A DNA stretch of 64,000 nt from Hsuehochloa calcarea (taxonomy: Eukaryota > Streptophyta > Magnoliopsida > Poales > Poaceae): NCBI GenBank assembly GCA_036346395.1, contig CM070615.1:7941534-8005533 (forward strand), given 5' to 3'. Position 1 is the first letter of the stretch; each line of letters begins with the position of its first letter. Below, piece by piece: positions 33,401 through 44,246 of the stretch. The translations under genes and the position numbers were made by a program. The notes beneath the pieces are model-generated. The model made no database searches and had not been told where the DNA came from. It worked only from the letters and a program-made list of their open reading frames with translations.

Positions 33401-36400
33401 GACGCCAGTACAAGGCAACCATCAAGGAACTTCTCAAGCTACCGGTCAATCCGGAGGAGCACCGCCATCAGTGGTCAGAGGCCGTGTCAACCACGTCACT
33501 CTAGAAGGAGCCCAAGAAGCACCTGACGTTGTCTTTGGTAAGTTCCTAGTAAATTCGATACACGCATCGATTCTGTTTGATTACGGAGCTTCGCATTCGT
33601 TTGTTTACGGAATTTTGCAACTAAGAACAAATTGGAAGTTATGCATCTTAAGCATACTCTGTTAGTCCGATCGCTGGAGCGAGCTAAGTTCTAAAGTTGG
33701 ATGTTTAGGAGCTAGGCTACTCATAGTCGGAGTTGAGTTTCTAGCCAACCTAATAGTTCTAGACACTCGGACCATAGATGTCATCCTTGGTATGGATTGG
33801 TTATCCAAACATAAGCGATGCTAGATTGTGGCGAAGAGCCGTGACAATTGAGGATACCACGGGAAAGAAAGTAGAATTTCTAGCCACCTCGATGCGTGAT
33901 GGACATTTGGTAGTCAACGGTTTGAAGACGTTTCTTTGGAAGGCGTACACGTAGTCGAGATTACCGGACATATTTCGGAAGAATTACGGGAATGCCACCG
34001 GACCGTGACATTGAATTTGTCATCGATCTAGTGCCGGAACAGCACCAATTTCAAGAGACCCTATCGGATGCGGTCGATGAACTTGTGGAAATGAAGAAGC
34101 GGATAGAAGAACTCTTTGGAAAAAGGTTTTGTAAGACCTAGTTCGCCGCCATGGGGAGCACTGTTTTGTTCGTCAAGAAGAAAGATGGAAGTATGAGAAT
34201 GTGTATCGATTATCGTTCTCTCAACGAAGTCACCATCAAGAACAAGTACCCATTGCCCGAATAGATGATTTGTTCGACCGGATGAAAGGAGCGGAGTATT
34301 CTCTAAGATCGATCTGCGATCGAGGTTATCATCGATTGAAAATTTGTCCTAAGGATGTACCAAGACCGCTTTCTCAACCGGTATGGACATTATGAATTTT
34401 TAGTCATGTCTTTTGGATTGACTAATGCCCCGCCTACTTCATGAACATGATGAACAAAGTATTCATGGAATATTTGGATAAGTTCGTGGTAGTATTCATT
34501 GATGATATTTTGGTATACTCAAAGTCGGAAGAAGAACATACGAACATTTGAGATTAATCCTAGAAGCTCGAGAGGACATCGTTGTATGCCAAGTTCAGCA
34601 AGTGTGACTTTTGGAAGAAGAAAGTTGATTTTCTCGGTCATGTAATGACAGTAGAAGGAGTAGTGATTGACCGGAAAGGTTAAAGGCAGTAATGAATTGG
34701 GAGCGACCAAAGCGGTTACTCAAATTCGTAGTTTCTTGGGAATGGCGAGGATACTATCGTCGTTTCATTGAAGGGTTCTCAACGATTGCTAAGCCTCTTA
34801 CGCAATTATTGAAGAAAGAGAAGAAGTACATTTGGACCCTGACTTGTGAAGAAAGTTTTCAAGAATTGAAGAAGCGTTTGACTTGACCCGATGCTAGTTT
34901 TGGGATATTAGTAAGGATTTTGATATCTCTTGTGATGCTTGGCGTCAAGGATTAGGATGTGTCCTTATGCAAGAAGGAAGAGCCGCCGCTTATGCGTCAA
35001 GGCAATTAAGGCCTCATGAAGAGAACTATCCTACCCATGATTTGGAACTAGGCTCTTGTAGTGCATGCTTTGAAGATTTGGCGTCATTATCTCATCGATG
35101 AATTTGTGAAGTCTACAGATCATAAGAGCACGAAGTACATATTCACTCGATCGATTTGAACATGAGGCAGAGAAGATGGTGGAATTAATAAAGGATTATA
35201 ATCTTGGAATCCATTACCATCTGGTAAGGCCAATGTAGTTGCAGATGCATTGAGTCGTAAAAGCTCTTGCAATGCTTTGGAAGTAAAGAGTTGTGTTGAA
35301 CTTGGGAGGAATTCGAAGCTACTGACTAGAAGTTGTTAGGAAGGATTTGTGGCCAATTTGAAGTACAGTCTACTGGAGAAAGCAGTTCGTGAAGCTCAAC
35401 CTAAGGATTACGAGTTTCTTGATCTCAAGAAGAAGATGTCGGAAGGAAAATTTAAAGACTTTACCACGGATGATCGGGATATCTTGTGGATCAATGGGCG
35501 TATCGTGTACCGGATATTGATGGATTAAGACGGTGATTACGAAGGAAGCCCATGACTCAAAGTATTCAATTCACCACGAGGCACTAAGATGTATCGGGAT
35601 GTTAAGAATAAGTTTTGGTGGCCAAACTTAAAGCGAGGCGTCGCGAGTTCGTTGCCTTATGCGGCGTGTGTCGAAAGTAAAGGCGAACATCGAGACCGGC
35701 GCAGGATTGCTACAACCGTGAAGATACCGAATGGAAGTGGGAAGAGATCGGTATGGATTTTATTACGGATTACCCAAGACTCAATCGAGTTATGATTCGA
35801 TTTGGGTAATAGTGGATCGTTTGACTAAGGTTGCCCATTTCTTGCGGTCAAAACCACTTACTCAGGAGACCGCTTGGCGGAATTGTATATGTCAAAAATC
35901 GTCAGTCTGCACGGTGTGCCTAAGAAGATAGTGTCAGATCGAGGATCTCAATTCACCTCTCGTTTACGCGAGTCTACATGAAGCCACAGGAACTCATCTA
36001 AATTTGATCTTGCTTATCATCCACAGACGGATGGATGGTGAAAGAGTCAACCAGATATTAGAAGACATGTTAAGAGCACGTGCCTTAGCTAATACTACCA
36101 GTTGGGATAAAAGTTTGCGTATGCGAATTCTCGTACAACAACGGTTATCAAGCGGTTTGCAGATGTCACCATTTGAAGCTCATGCGGTCGTGCTGCAGAA
36201 CTCCGTTGAATTGGTCGAGACAATTTGAGCGTGTAGTGTTCGGGCGGATATTATTGAGAAGTCAGAAGAACAAGTTGCTATGATCGAGAGAAAGACTAAA
36301 GATAGCCCAATCCGGGCAAAAGAGTTATCTAGATAATCGTCGTCGTGACCTCGACTTTGAACGAGAGGATTTTGTGTATCTGCGAGTTACTCCGCTCGGA

Positions 36401-36775
36401 GGTGTTAAGAGATTCCACACCAAAGGGAAGCTTGCTCCAAGGTATGTGGGTCCATTCAAGATTTTGGGCGCAGTGGAGAAGTTGCGTACCGATTGGAGCT
36501 ACCACGATCGTTAGCAGGAGTGCATGATGTCTTTCATGTCTCTCGGTGAAGAAGTGTCTTCGTGTGCGGAAGAAGCAGCACCGTTGGAGTCAATTGAGCG
36601 AAGGAAGATCTCACGTACAAAGAGCGACTGTCGTTATTTTGGATGTCGCAGAGCGCGCGCTTAAGAAGCAAGGCATTCGTTTACGCAAAGTCGATGGAGT
36701 AACCACTCGGAAGGAGAAGCAGCGTGGGAGCGTGAAGAAGAGTTAAAGCGAGTTCCTAGCCTTTTCTCTAGCTAG
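33401..36775 (+). pseudogene. Gypsy A pol region (protease, RT, RNase H, integrase, chromodomain-like tail)
   Basis: The protease is seen as LFDYGASHSFVYG near 33580, with Tyr where the family has Ser. Reverse transcriptase follows with MCIDYRSLNEVTIKNKYPL near 34200 (split by a shift), FIDDILVYSKSEEEH near 34500, and the RNase H linker RYYRRFIEGF-like segment near 34755. RNase H covers about 34900-35290. Integrase has the KMYRDVKNKFWWPNLK zinc-region segment near 35590, HFLRSKPLTQETAW near 35860, and HPQTDG-like sequence near 36020. The end (about 36690-36775) reads WSNHSEGEAAWEREEEL, a chromodomain-like tail. Shifts occur every few hundred bases, mostly at CAG/CTG positions. Confidence 0.85.
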
Positions 36776-36812
36776 CGGAATCTCGGGGACGAGATTCGTT
36801 TAAGGGGAGGTT

Positions 36813-39800
36813 TGTAACATCCCTATTTTCAGAGCTTGAAAATCTTTTAAATAATGGTAGCAAGAAAATTCATCATTTGGGAATTATTTGAATATTAATT
36901 TAAAAAGCTTAATATGGACTTTAAGGACAAATTGATTTAATGTGCTTAATCCCAACATCAACAATTGTCAAAACTATTTTATTTAGATTCTATATGCTTG
37001 GATATATTTTATAGAATTTTCTGGAATTTTTCCCAAGTCATTTGCTATTTTCTAATTGCTATTTGCATTTTCTGGATTTATTTAAAAGAAAAACCTATTT
37101 TAAATCCTTGAACGATCTTGGGCGAAGCTCAAAGACTATTCAACGCGCCCATATCGCCGGTGGCGCTCTCGTCATTGGATGCTCGACGCGTGCCCTCGTC
37201 TCCGTCGGACCGCGCTCAACCCCGCCTTGACCCGTTGGATTGTCGCCGCGTGGCTTCGCCCGCTGATCTCGCTCGCTCGCTCGCCCGCGTTCGCTTCTAG
37301 CCGTTGGATTTCCATCGCACGGCGCTGCACCCACTCGCCCTCGCTCTCTCTGCCAGGTGGGACCACCGCCGAGTCGTCGTCTCCGCGGAGTTTCTTCTTC
37401 CTCGCGCGCGCTCTCGCGCCATTCTTTGGAGCTTCAAGTTTATCAAACAAAACCGATTCGATTGCTTATTCTTGCGCTATGACCCGCCAAATCATATCTC
37501 GGTTATTCCATATCCGTTGCAAACCAAATCAAACCCGAACCGGTTTCAATCTCGAAAATCTTGGAATTCAAAAACCGGTTGTTTGGATCCGATTTGGGGT
37601 TTCAAATCTCGGCATCTCGGTCTATAAATACTCCCTTAGCTCGCTTGGGCCTCGTAACCCTAAACCGCCACTCTCGTCGCCCGATCGCCTAAGCGCCGCG
37701 CATTGCAAGCTTTAGGGTTTCGGCGAACTTCTTCTCCGGTGGATTGCGCGCCGTCGTCGTCGCCCTTGCTCCACCGACCGCACCATTGTGATCGGCAAGT
37801 CACAGGCTACCTCGTCGCACCCTCTCGTCGCCGAAGCATCGCCGGGCGCCCGTCAAACAAAACCCGAGCTCTCTCGCCGCTTCTTCCTCGCCGCGGCCAT
37901 CTCCGTCAACCCGGTGCTCAAACGGTGCCCATGTGTGCGCATTAGCCTCCTCTACGTTGGTACCACTCCGCTGCCGCGAAGTCGCCGCTCGTTCGCCGGT
38001 GACCATCGGGTCCGAGCGCCACCGCCCGCCGTTATCGCAAACTCGGCGCAAGACATCGGCTTGTCTTTGGTGTGGCGGCCGCGCGTGGCGCGGTCGCGCC
38101 CGACACTGCAGCGTCGTGGCTTGGTCCACCGCGCGAGATCTCCTCGGTTGGTGCACTCGGTCGCGTGAACCGAGGCACCGATGGGTCCCACATGTCGAAT
38201 TCTATTTAAATTTAATTCCTTTTCCGGAAATTCTCGGTGGCGCAAGCATTGCGCAATAATCCGATTTTCCTTTATAAAAATAATTCGGGAAATTCGAGAA
38301 AATCCAAATTAGGGTTTAATTGATTTTCCAATCTTCCAAAGCCCATATCTTTTGCATCCGAACTCCGATTGAGCCCATTCAAATTTGTAAATTCATATAA
38401 AATTCAGATCTATTTATTTATGAATTTTATTTAATTTTTGGAGTCTGTTTTGCCTCTGTTATTTATTTGTTTTGTTTCTTTTGTCTCGTTTGCGAGTAGA
38501 CGTCGATACTTCGGGGAATTTTGCAGAAGAGGGAGCACCTCAAGACCAAGACCAATATCTAGATCTATTCCAAGGCAAGTTATACCTTTGATCATTTTGG
38601 ACCCAGTTTTCAAAATACTTTGTTTCAATGTATTGCATTCTATTTCAAGTATTTATTTAAATGCTTTTGGGGGTAGTTATTAATCCAAATTGTTATGCCA
38701 CCTTGTCTATTGTATGCCATGATCTTTTGTCACCCTAGGTTGATTAATTATTAGTTGGTATTATTGTAGCACCAACGTGGGTTGGTTAGATCTGATTAGA
38801 TCGCTTAGCCATGCCACGAGTCATCATTCCATGTGAGAGTTGCAATTATAAACTTGACTAAGTGATTATGGGCGTGTGATGAATCTGTGTGTCTTTGTGT
38901 GCTATTACTCGTTGATGGCATGTGTTGCACTTAATCAACGAGGTGGGAAAAGATTTAGACCGAGGCAAGTGGTGGATTACGTGTGAATGGTGGGTGTGTG
39001 CTTATTAAACTTTGTGATTTGGGTTAAAAGCTGGAAGTCTTGCCTTGGTCAATTAAGGACTTAACTTTGTGCGCCATTGGCGAGCCTTCTTGTGCGACCA
39101 CATGCCTAGTATGGGTGGGCGACTTAGTAAGTTATGGAGTCTTGACATTGACAACTCGGGTTGTATTTAAGCTATGTGATGAAATTTGGAGGTGTGTTAT
39201 GTCACATCGCGGGACGGTTCGCTGCATCCCTGTCCAATGGTGTGTGTCGTTCCAAGGGCTGTGTGTACAAATTGGACGGCAGTAAAGCACACCAGGAGTG
39301 TCATTGTTTGAGATGAAGTCTCGAAAGGTTTTGTTGTGATCAACTCGATCCGGTTGGTTTCATCGTGTGGGTAAAGTGTACAACCTCTGCAGAGTGTTTA
39401 AATCAATCTATTCGAATAGCCGCGTCCTCGGTTATGGACATGCTCGGAATTTCACACGAGGGTAGATTTTCATAAAACAAATGGGAAGGGTCATTTGTGT
39501 GAGATAACTTGTTCATTGTGTGAAAGAACTTGATTAGACTGTGTCTTTTGTGAAATCAATTGTTAACTTATTATTGTCTATTTGTTTTGAATTACGCTTT
39601 CAATCTATTATTTGTATTCAATTGCAAATGTTGCATTTACGCAAAGTAACCACGAAGCCATTTCTTTGGAATAAGCCATCATGTATAAATGCATTACGTG
39701 GTATGACTTGCGAGTACGGTGTGTACTCACTCTTGCTAAACAAATCAATGAAGTGGAGGAGTCGTGCTTTGCTTTTGAAGAGGAGTTCTACGAAGGTTGA

Positions 39801-40094
39801 GCGTTAGGGTCTTGATCCCAGTCAGTTGCCTGTGGTAAATTGATGGGAGCCACCGGAGTTTATTTCGTTTCCGCTGCAGTTTATTTCTTTATTGTCAGCC
39901 TTGCATGGCTTAATAAATGTAAAACTCGACCGTAAGGTCCCAACAGTTATTTGTTATTTAAATGTACTCGTTTATTCTTATATTCGTTGTATGGATGTGA
40001 TATTTCATCAATGTTGACACTGTGTGCACTAGCGTGATCCTGGACTAGTGCAGAATACACAGAGGGTCCAGATTTGCATATTTGGGTCCCGACA
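36813..40094 (+). repeat. 3' LTR of gypsy element A (3,282 bp)
   Basis: Full-length partner of 27890-31156, preceded by the polypurine tract and followed by the target duplication. The TATA box is at 37623-37630. Confidence 0.95.
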
Positions 40095-40099
40095 GTCCA

Positions 40100-40205
40100 T
40101 GACCATGCACACGGCTATTCGAATAATTTTACACTCTGTAGAGATTGTACAACTTTACCCACAAGACACGACTTCTCTAGTTTGTTTGACATCCGTCGAT
40201 ACCAC
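40100..40205 (-). mobile_element. Old gypsy LTR remnant (right part)
   Basis: The reverse complement resembles part of the gypsy A LTR: CGGCTATTCGAATA and AGAGATTGTACAACTTTACC match, in reverse, the region near 39350-39430. It continues the interrupted remnant at 27255-27884 after the target duplication. Confidence 0.5.
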
Positions 40206-40227
40206 CGCACACTACCTTAGGTAAGCA

Positions 40228-40470
40228 GTCTTGGTGGAAACCATCTGTGATACGTAATATATCACAGACGGTTCTAATTACAAACCGTCTGTGATATCCG
40301 ACATATCACAGACGATTATTGAATAGAACCGTTTGTGTTATCAAACATGTCACAGACGGTTAGTAAATAGAACCATATGTGATAGTGGCCCTTCACAGAT
40401 GGTTTCAACTAAAAATCATATGTGATAGTACCGTTCCAGATGGTTCCAACCAAAAATCGTCTGTGACAGT
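40228..40470. repeat. CACTA subterminal repeat array
   Basis: At least seven copies of a motif like CACAGACGGTT or its reverse AACCGTCTGTG, spaced 15-40 bp. Same family as in 12063-12518. Confidence 0.75.
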
Positions 40471-40874
40471 TCTTTATACCTAATTATTTTTTAAAAAAAT
40501 TTCGGCTAGCCTCAGGAATAGCTAGCCAATCCATCTGAAAACTAGCAAGCAGAAAACAGATACATTACAGATGAATCAATTGTTGACAACTCAAAGTGAT
40601 CATTTAAAATTCAAAATCAATTACAAAAGATTACGTTCAAGTATTGTCGCTAAATTTACAATTGAATTATAACTACTCAAAGTGGTCAATTACAATTGAA
40701 TCAATAGTTTCAAGATCGTTCAGCAGTGTCAACGGAGTGAAACTCTCCGTCGGCGTTAACGATCTCCGTCTTGATGAAGGCGCAGAGCGCCCCTCGAACC
40801 TCCGAGGCCTCCTTCACGACGAGTGCATCTAAATCTATGTTCAAATCCGGTCGCTAGCAGGAGTAAAGTAGTAA

Positions 40875-40876
<2 letters not shown>

Positions 40877-40947
<71 letters not shown>

Positions 40948-41332
40948 AAGCCTTTTCCTACTCCGGGAGTAGTTACTCCCTATTCCGTATCTCATAACGT
41001 AGGGAGTATCTTGCGCAATCGAGAGTATGCATGTGTAGTATACGAGTATATAAGACCATTTAGGTGGTATTTACACCTTTTAGAGGTGGTATGTATAATT
41101 TTTAGACATACTCCTTTTTAGTCTGAATATGAAGGTATTTACAAAATATGCTAAAACTATGGACTCTCTTACAATTTTTTTGTGTGGTTCGCATTGGAGT
41201 ATCTTATAATTAGTATATGAGTATACCCAAAGTGATAAAGGAGTATGTCAAGTTCTTTTAGATGATATATCAAAGTGGGAGTAACTACACCCGGGAGTAG
41301 AAAGTATTAATCCTATATATATATATATATAA
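40877..41332. mobile_element. Micron-like MITE inserted in a (TA)n microsatellite
   Basis: A 69-bp (AT)n run (40877-40945) and a shorter (TA)n run (41314-41332) flank a 368-bp segment (40946-41313) with imperfect terminal inverted repeats of about 35 bp: TACTCCGGGAGTAGTTACTC on the left, and the reversed right end TACTCCCGGGTGTAGTTACT. It has no coding capacity. Insertion into TA microsatellites is the known habit of the rice Micron MITE family. The name is inferred from target and structure, not from sequence comparison. Confidence 0.65.
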
Positions 41333-41339
41333 TTAGAAA

Positions 41340-41860
41340 ATAATTATTACGAGATTGACAAACCCGAGGATCCTTCATCTTAGCACTCATCATTTGCTGC
41401 ATATGATGGCAAACGTAGAATGCACATAGGTGATCTTGTTTTTGCTGGCGGCACTACAAAAATAGAATTACATATATAGGTACAGTCAGTTCGAGATGCA
41501 TAATTCTGAAGTATGATATAGGATTATTGTGTTGTAGCGCGTACTAGAAATCGTGTCCTGTGTTGCAGTGTGGCGCTCGATCCGTTGTAGGGCCCTCCCT
41601 CGGCAACATAGGTGGTGAACGACCTACATGATTCCAAGAAGTTATCCTCGGCCATTTGAAAAGAAGGAAGACTACAATATAGTTATGTATGGAGGAAATG
41701 AGCATACCTGTCGAGTATTCCTTTCACAAGGGTAAAGTCGTAGTTTTTGTTGAGTAGGGAATCAAGGTATATTACCTTGTTACTCTTTGGTATAATGACT
41801 AAAAGGATCCAGTGGAACCTACTCATGTATGTCGCTATAGTCATAAACCTAAGTTCATGC
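41340..41860 (-). pseudogene. Ulp1-type (C48) cysteine protease exons of a CACTA element
   Basis: The exon at about 41850-41708 encodes FHWILLVIIPKSNKVIYLDS, which holds the catalytic His (HW) and Asp (LDS) of SUMO-protease-like enzymes, and ends at a GT donor at 41707. An exon after an AG at 41445 encodes QKQDHLCAFYVCHHMQQ, holding the oxyanion-hole Gln and the nucleophile Cys (LCAFYVC). A further exon-like stretch lies between them (about 41690-41560). All four active-site residues are therefore present, but the N-terminal part is missing, cut by the junction with gypsy B. Its role in plant transposons is unknown; it may process SUMO-like conjugates. Confidence 0.7.
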
Positions 41861-41861
41861 A

Positions 41862-44246
41862 GACTTTGCAAAAAATGAGAGGTGAACTGAGATCAATGAT
41901 CTGACACTATCTTCTTAGGCACACCATGTAGACTGACGATTCTTGACATATATAACTCTGCAAGACGATCTCCTGAGTATGTGGTTTTGACTGGCAAGAA
42001 ATGGACAACTTTGGTTAGACGATCGATTATTACCAAAATCGAATCGTAACCCGATTGAGTCCTGGGTAAACTGGTAATGAAATCCATTCCGATCTCTTTC
42101 CACTTCCATTCTGGAATCTTCAGCGGTTGTAACAAACCTGCTAGTCTCTGATGTTCTGCTTTTACTTTTTCACACACGTCGCACAAGGCAACGAACTTCG
42201 CGATTTCTTGCTTTAGATTTGGCCACCATAACTTATTCTTAACATCCTGATACATCTTAGTACTACTAGGGTGACTCAAATACTTCGAGTCATGTGCTTC
42301 CTTCAAGATTAGCTGTCTCAAACCATCATTGTCTGGTACACAGATACGTCCATTAATCCACAGTACATCTTGATCGTCTCTTGTGAAATCTTTGAATTTT
42401 CCTTCTGCCATCTTCTTCTTGATGCCAGAGATTTCCGGGTCATTTGGTTGGGCTTCACGGATCCATTTCTCCAAAATAGACTGTACCTCTAGATTAGCCA
42501 CAAATCCTTCAGATACAACTTCTAGCTTCAGCTTCTGCAATTCCTCTTGAAGTTCTGAACAAATTTCTTTCACTTCCAAGGCATTGTAGTAACTCTTACA
42601 ACTCAAGGCATCTGTGATGCATTGGCTTTACCAGGATGGTAGTGGATTCCAAGATTATAATTCTTTATTAACTCCAACCATCTTCTATATCTCATATTCA
42701 GGTTAGACTGGGTGAAAATATACTTCAGACTCTTATGATTGGTGTATACTTGACAGCGATTACCAATGAGGTAATGACACCAAATCTTCAAAGTATGCAC
42801 TACGGTAGCCAATTCCAAATTATGAGTAGGATAATTCTCATCTTGGGGTCTCAATTGCCTTGACGCATAAGCGACGACCCTTCCTTCATTCATTAGGACG
42901 CATCCTAATTCTTGACGCGAAGCGTCACAATAGATATCAAAATCCTTGTGAATATCTGGCAAGATCAGCACTGGGGCTAAAGTCAAATGCTTATTCAATT
43001 CCTGAAAACTTTCTTCACAGGTTGTAGTCCAAATGAACTTTTTCTCCTTCTTCAATAATTGCTTAAGAGGCTTAGCAATCGTTGAGAATCATTCGATGAA
43101 ACGGCGATAATATCAGACCATTCCCAAGAAACTGTGAATCTGAGTTACGGTCTTGGGTGGCTCCCAATATAACACTGCCTTAACTTTTCCGAGGTCAACA
43201 GCTACTCCTTTAGCCGTCATCATATGACCAAGGAAATCAACTTCCTTCTTCTAGAATTCGCATTTGCTGAACTTAGCATATCACTGATGCTCTCTAAGTT
43301 TCTCCAAAATTATTCTCAAGTGCTCAGCATGTTCTTCTTCTGTCTTGGAATAAACCGAAATATCATCAATAAACACAACTACAAACTTTTCCAAATATTC
43401 CATGAATACCTTGTTCATCATGTTCATGAAATAGGCAGGGGCATTAGTCAGACCAAAGGACATGACTAGGAACTCATAATGTCCATATCACATTGAGAAA
43501 GCGGTCTTTGGTATATCCTTTGGATAAATCTTCAACTAATGGTAGCCTGATCGCAAGTCGATCTTCGAGGATACTCCGCCTTCTTTCATCTGATCAAACA
43601 AATCATCAATTCGGGGCAGTGGATATATGTTCTTGATAGTGACTTCATTTAGAGAACGATAATCAATGCACATTCTCATGCTTCTATATTTTTTCCTGAC
43701 AAACAAAACGGGTGCTCCCCATGGCGATGAACTAGGTCTTACGAAACCTTTTTCAAGAAGTTCTTCAATCTGCTTCTTCATTTCTACTAACTCATCGGCT
43801 GGCATTCGATAGAGTCTCTTTGATATTGGTGCTGTTCCTGACACTAGATCTATGACGAACTCGATGTCACGGTCCGATGGCATTCTTGGTAACTCTTTTG
43901 GGAACACATCTGGGTATTCCCTGACAATAGGCACATTCTCCAAAGATACGGCCTTCATGTTGTTGACCAACAAATGTCCATCACAGACGGAGGTGGCTGG
44001 AAACTCCACTTTCTTTCTATGGGTATCCTCGATTGTTACGGCTCTTCGGCCACAATCTAACACATCTTTGTGCTTGGATAATCAATCCATGCCAAGTATG
44101 ACATCTATGGTCTGGGTGTTTAGAACAATTAGGTTGTCTAGAAACTCGACTCTAGCTATGAGTAACTTAGCTCCTAGATATCCCACCTTAGAACTTAGCT
44201 CTACTCTAGGCGACTGGACTAACAGAGTATGCTTAAGATGTATAAC
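41862..44246 (-). pseudogene. Gypsy B pol (protease end, RT, RNase H, integrase start)
   Basis: The protease C-terminus TIDVILGMD is at about 44085. Reverse transcriptase follows with EYPDVFPKELPRMPSDRDIE, FVRPSSSPWGAPVLFVRKKY and MCIDYRSLNEVTIKNIYPLP (44063-43536), then the catalytic FIDDISVYSK with SFGLTNAPAYFMNMMNKVF (43463-43281). RNase H covers 43055-42603 (DIYCDASRQELGCVLM, YTNHKSLKYIFTQ). Integrase (42606-41893) has the HHCC region ending CDVCEKVKAEHQRLAGLLQP, the first Asp in MDFITSLPRTQSGYDS and the second in IVSD. A stop follows and the catalytic Glu segment is lost at the truncation. Confidence 0.9.

Larger units (their letters stand above)
27890..40094 (+). mobile_element. Ty3/gypsy retrotransposon with 3.3-kb LTRs (element A)
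   Basis: Both LTRs begin TGTAACATCCCTATTTTCAG and end GGGTCCCGACA. The element is flanked by a perfect 5-bp duplication GTCCA (27885-27889 and 40095-40099). A TGGTATCGAGCC primer-binding site follows the 5' LTR, and a purine tract AAGGGGAGG precedes the 3' LTR at 36803. The internal region of 5.66 kb has the order gag, protease, reverse transcriptase, RNase H, integrase, which defines Ty3/gypsy. A C-terminal segment WSNHSEGEAAWEREEEL near 36700 fits the chromodomain-like tail of plant chromoviruses. LTRs this long occur in several rice gypsy families; I cannot name the family with certainty. The apparent frameshifts may largely be sequencing error. Confidence 0.95.
40206..41860 (-). mobile_element. 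Truncated CACTA element with Ulp1-type protease gene
   Basis: The left part (40228-40470) is an array of ATCACAGACGGTTC/ACCGTCTGTGAT motifs of the same subterminal family as the 456-bp element at 12063-12518. A candidate terminus CACTACC lies at 40210. Inside are a GC-rich exon-like stretch (40735-40835), a Micron-like MITE and minus-strand exons of a C48/Ulp1 cysteine protease, which many autonomous plant CACTA and Mutator-like elements carry. The other end is lost where it meets the broken gypsy element B at about 41860. Confidence 0.6.

Noticed and set aside
27890..40094. Dating gypsy A from LTR divergence
   Set aside because: Differences concentrate at CAG/CTG/CCG and include small indels, so they probably reflect sequence error and would overstate the age.
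40877..40945. Minus-strand frame with a long Ile/Tyr run over the (AT)n repeat
   Set aside because: It is only the translation of the dinucleotide repeat.
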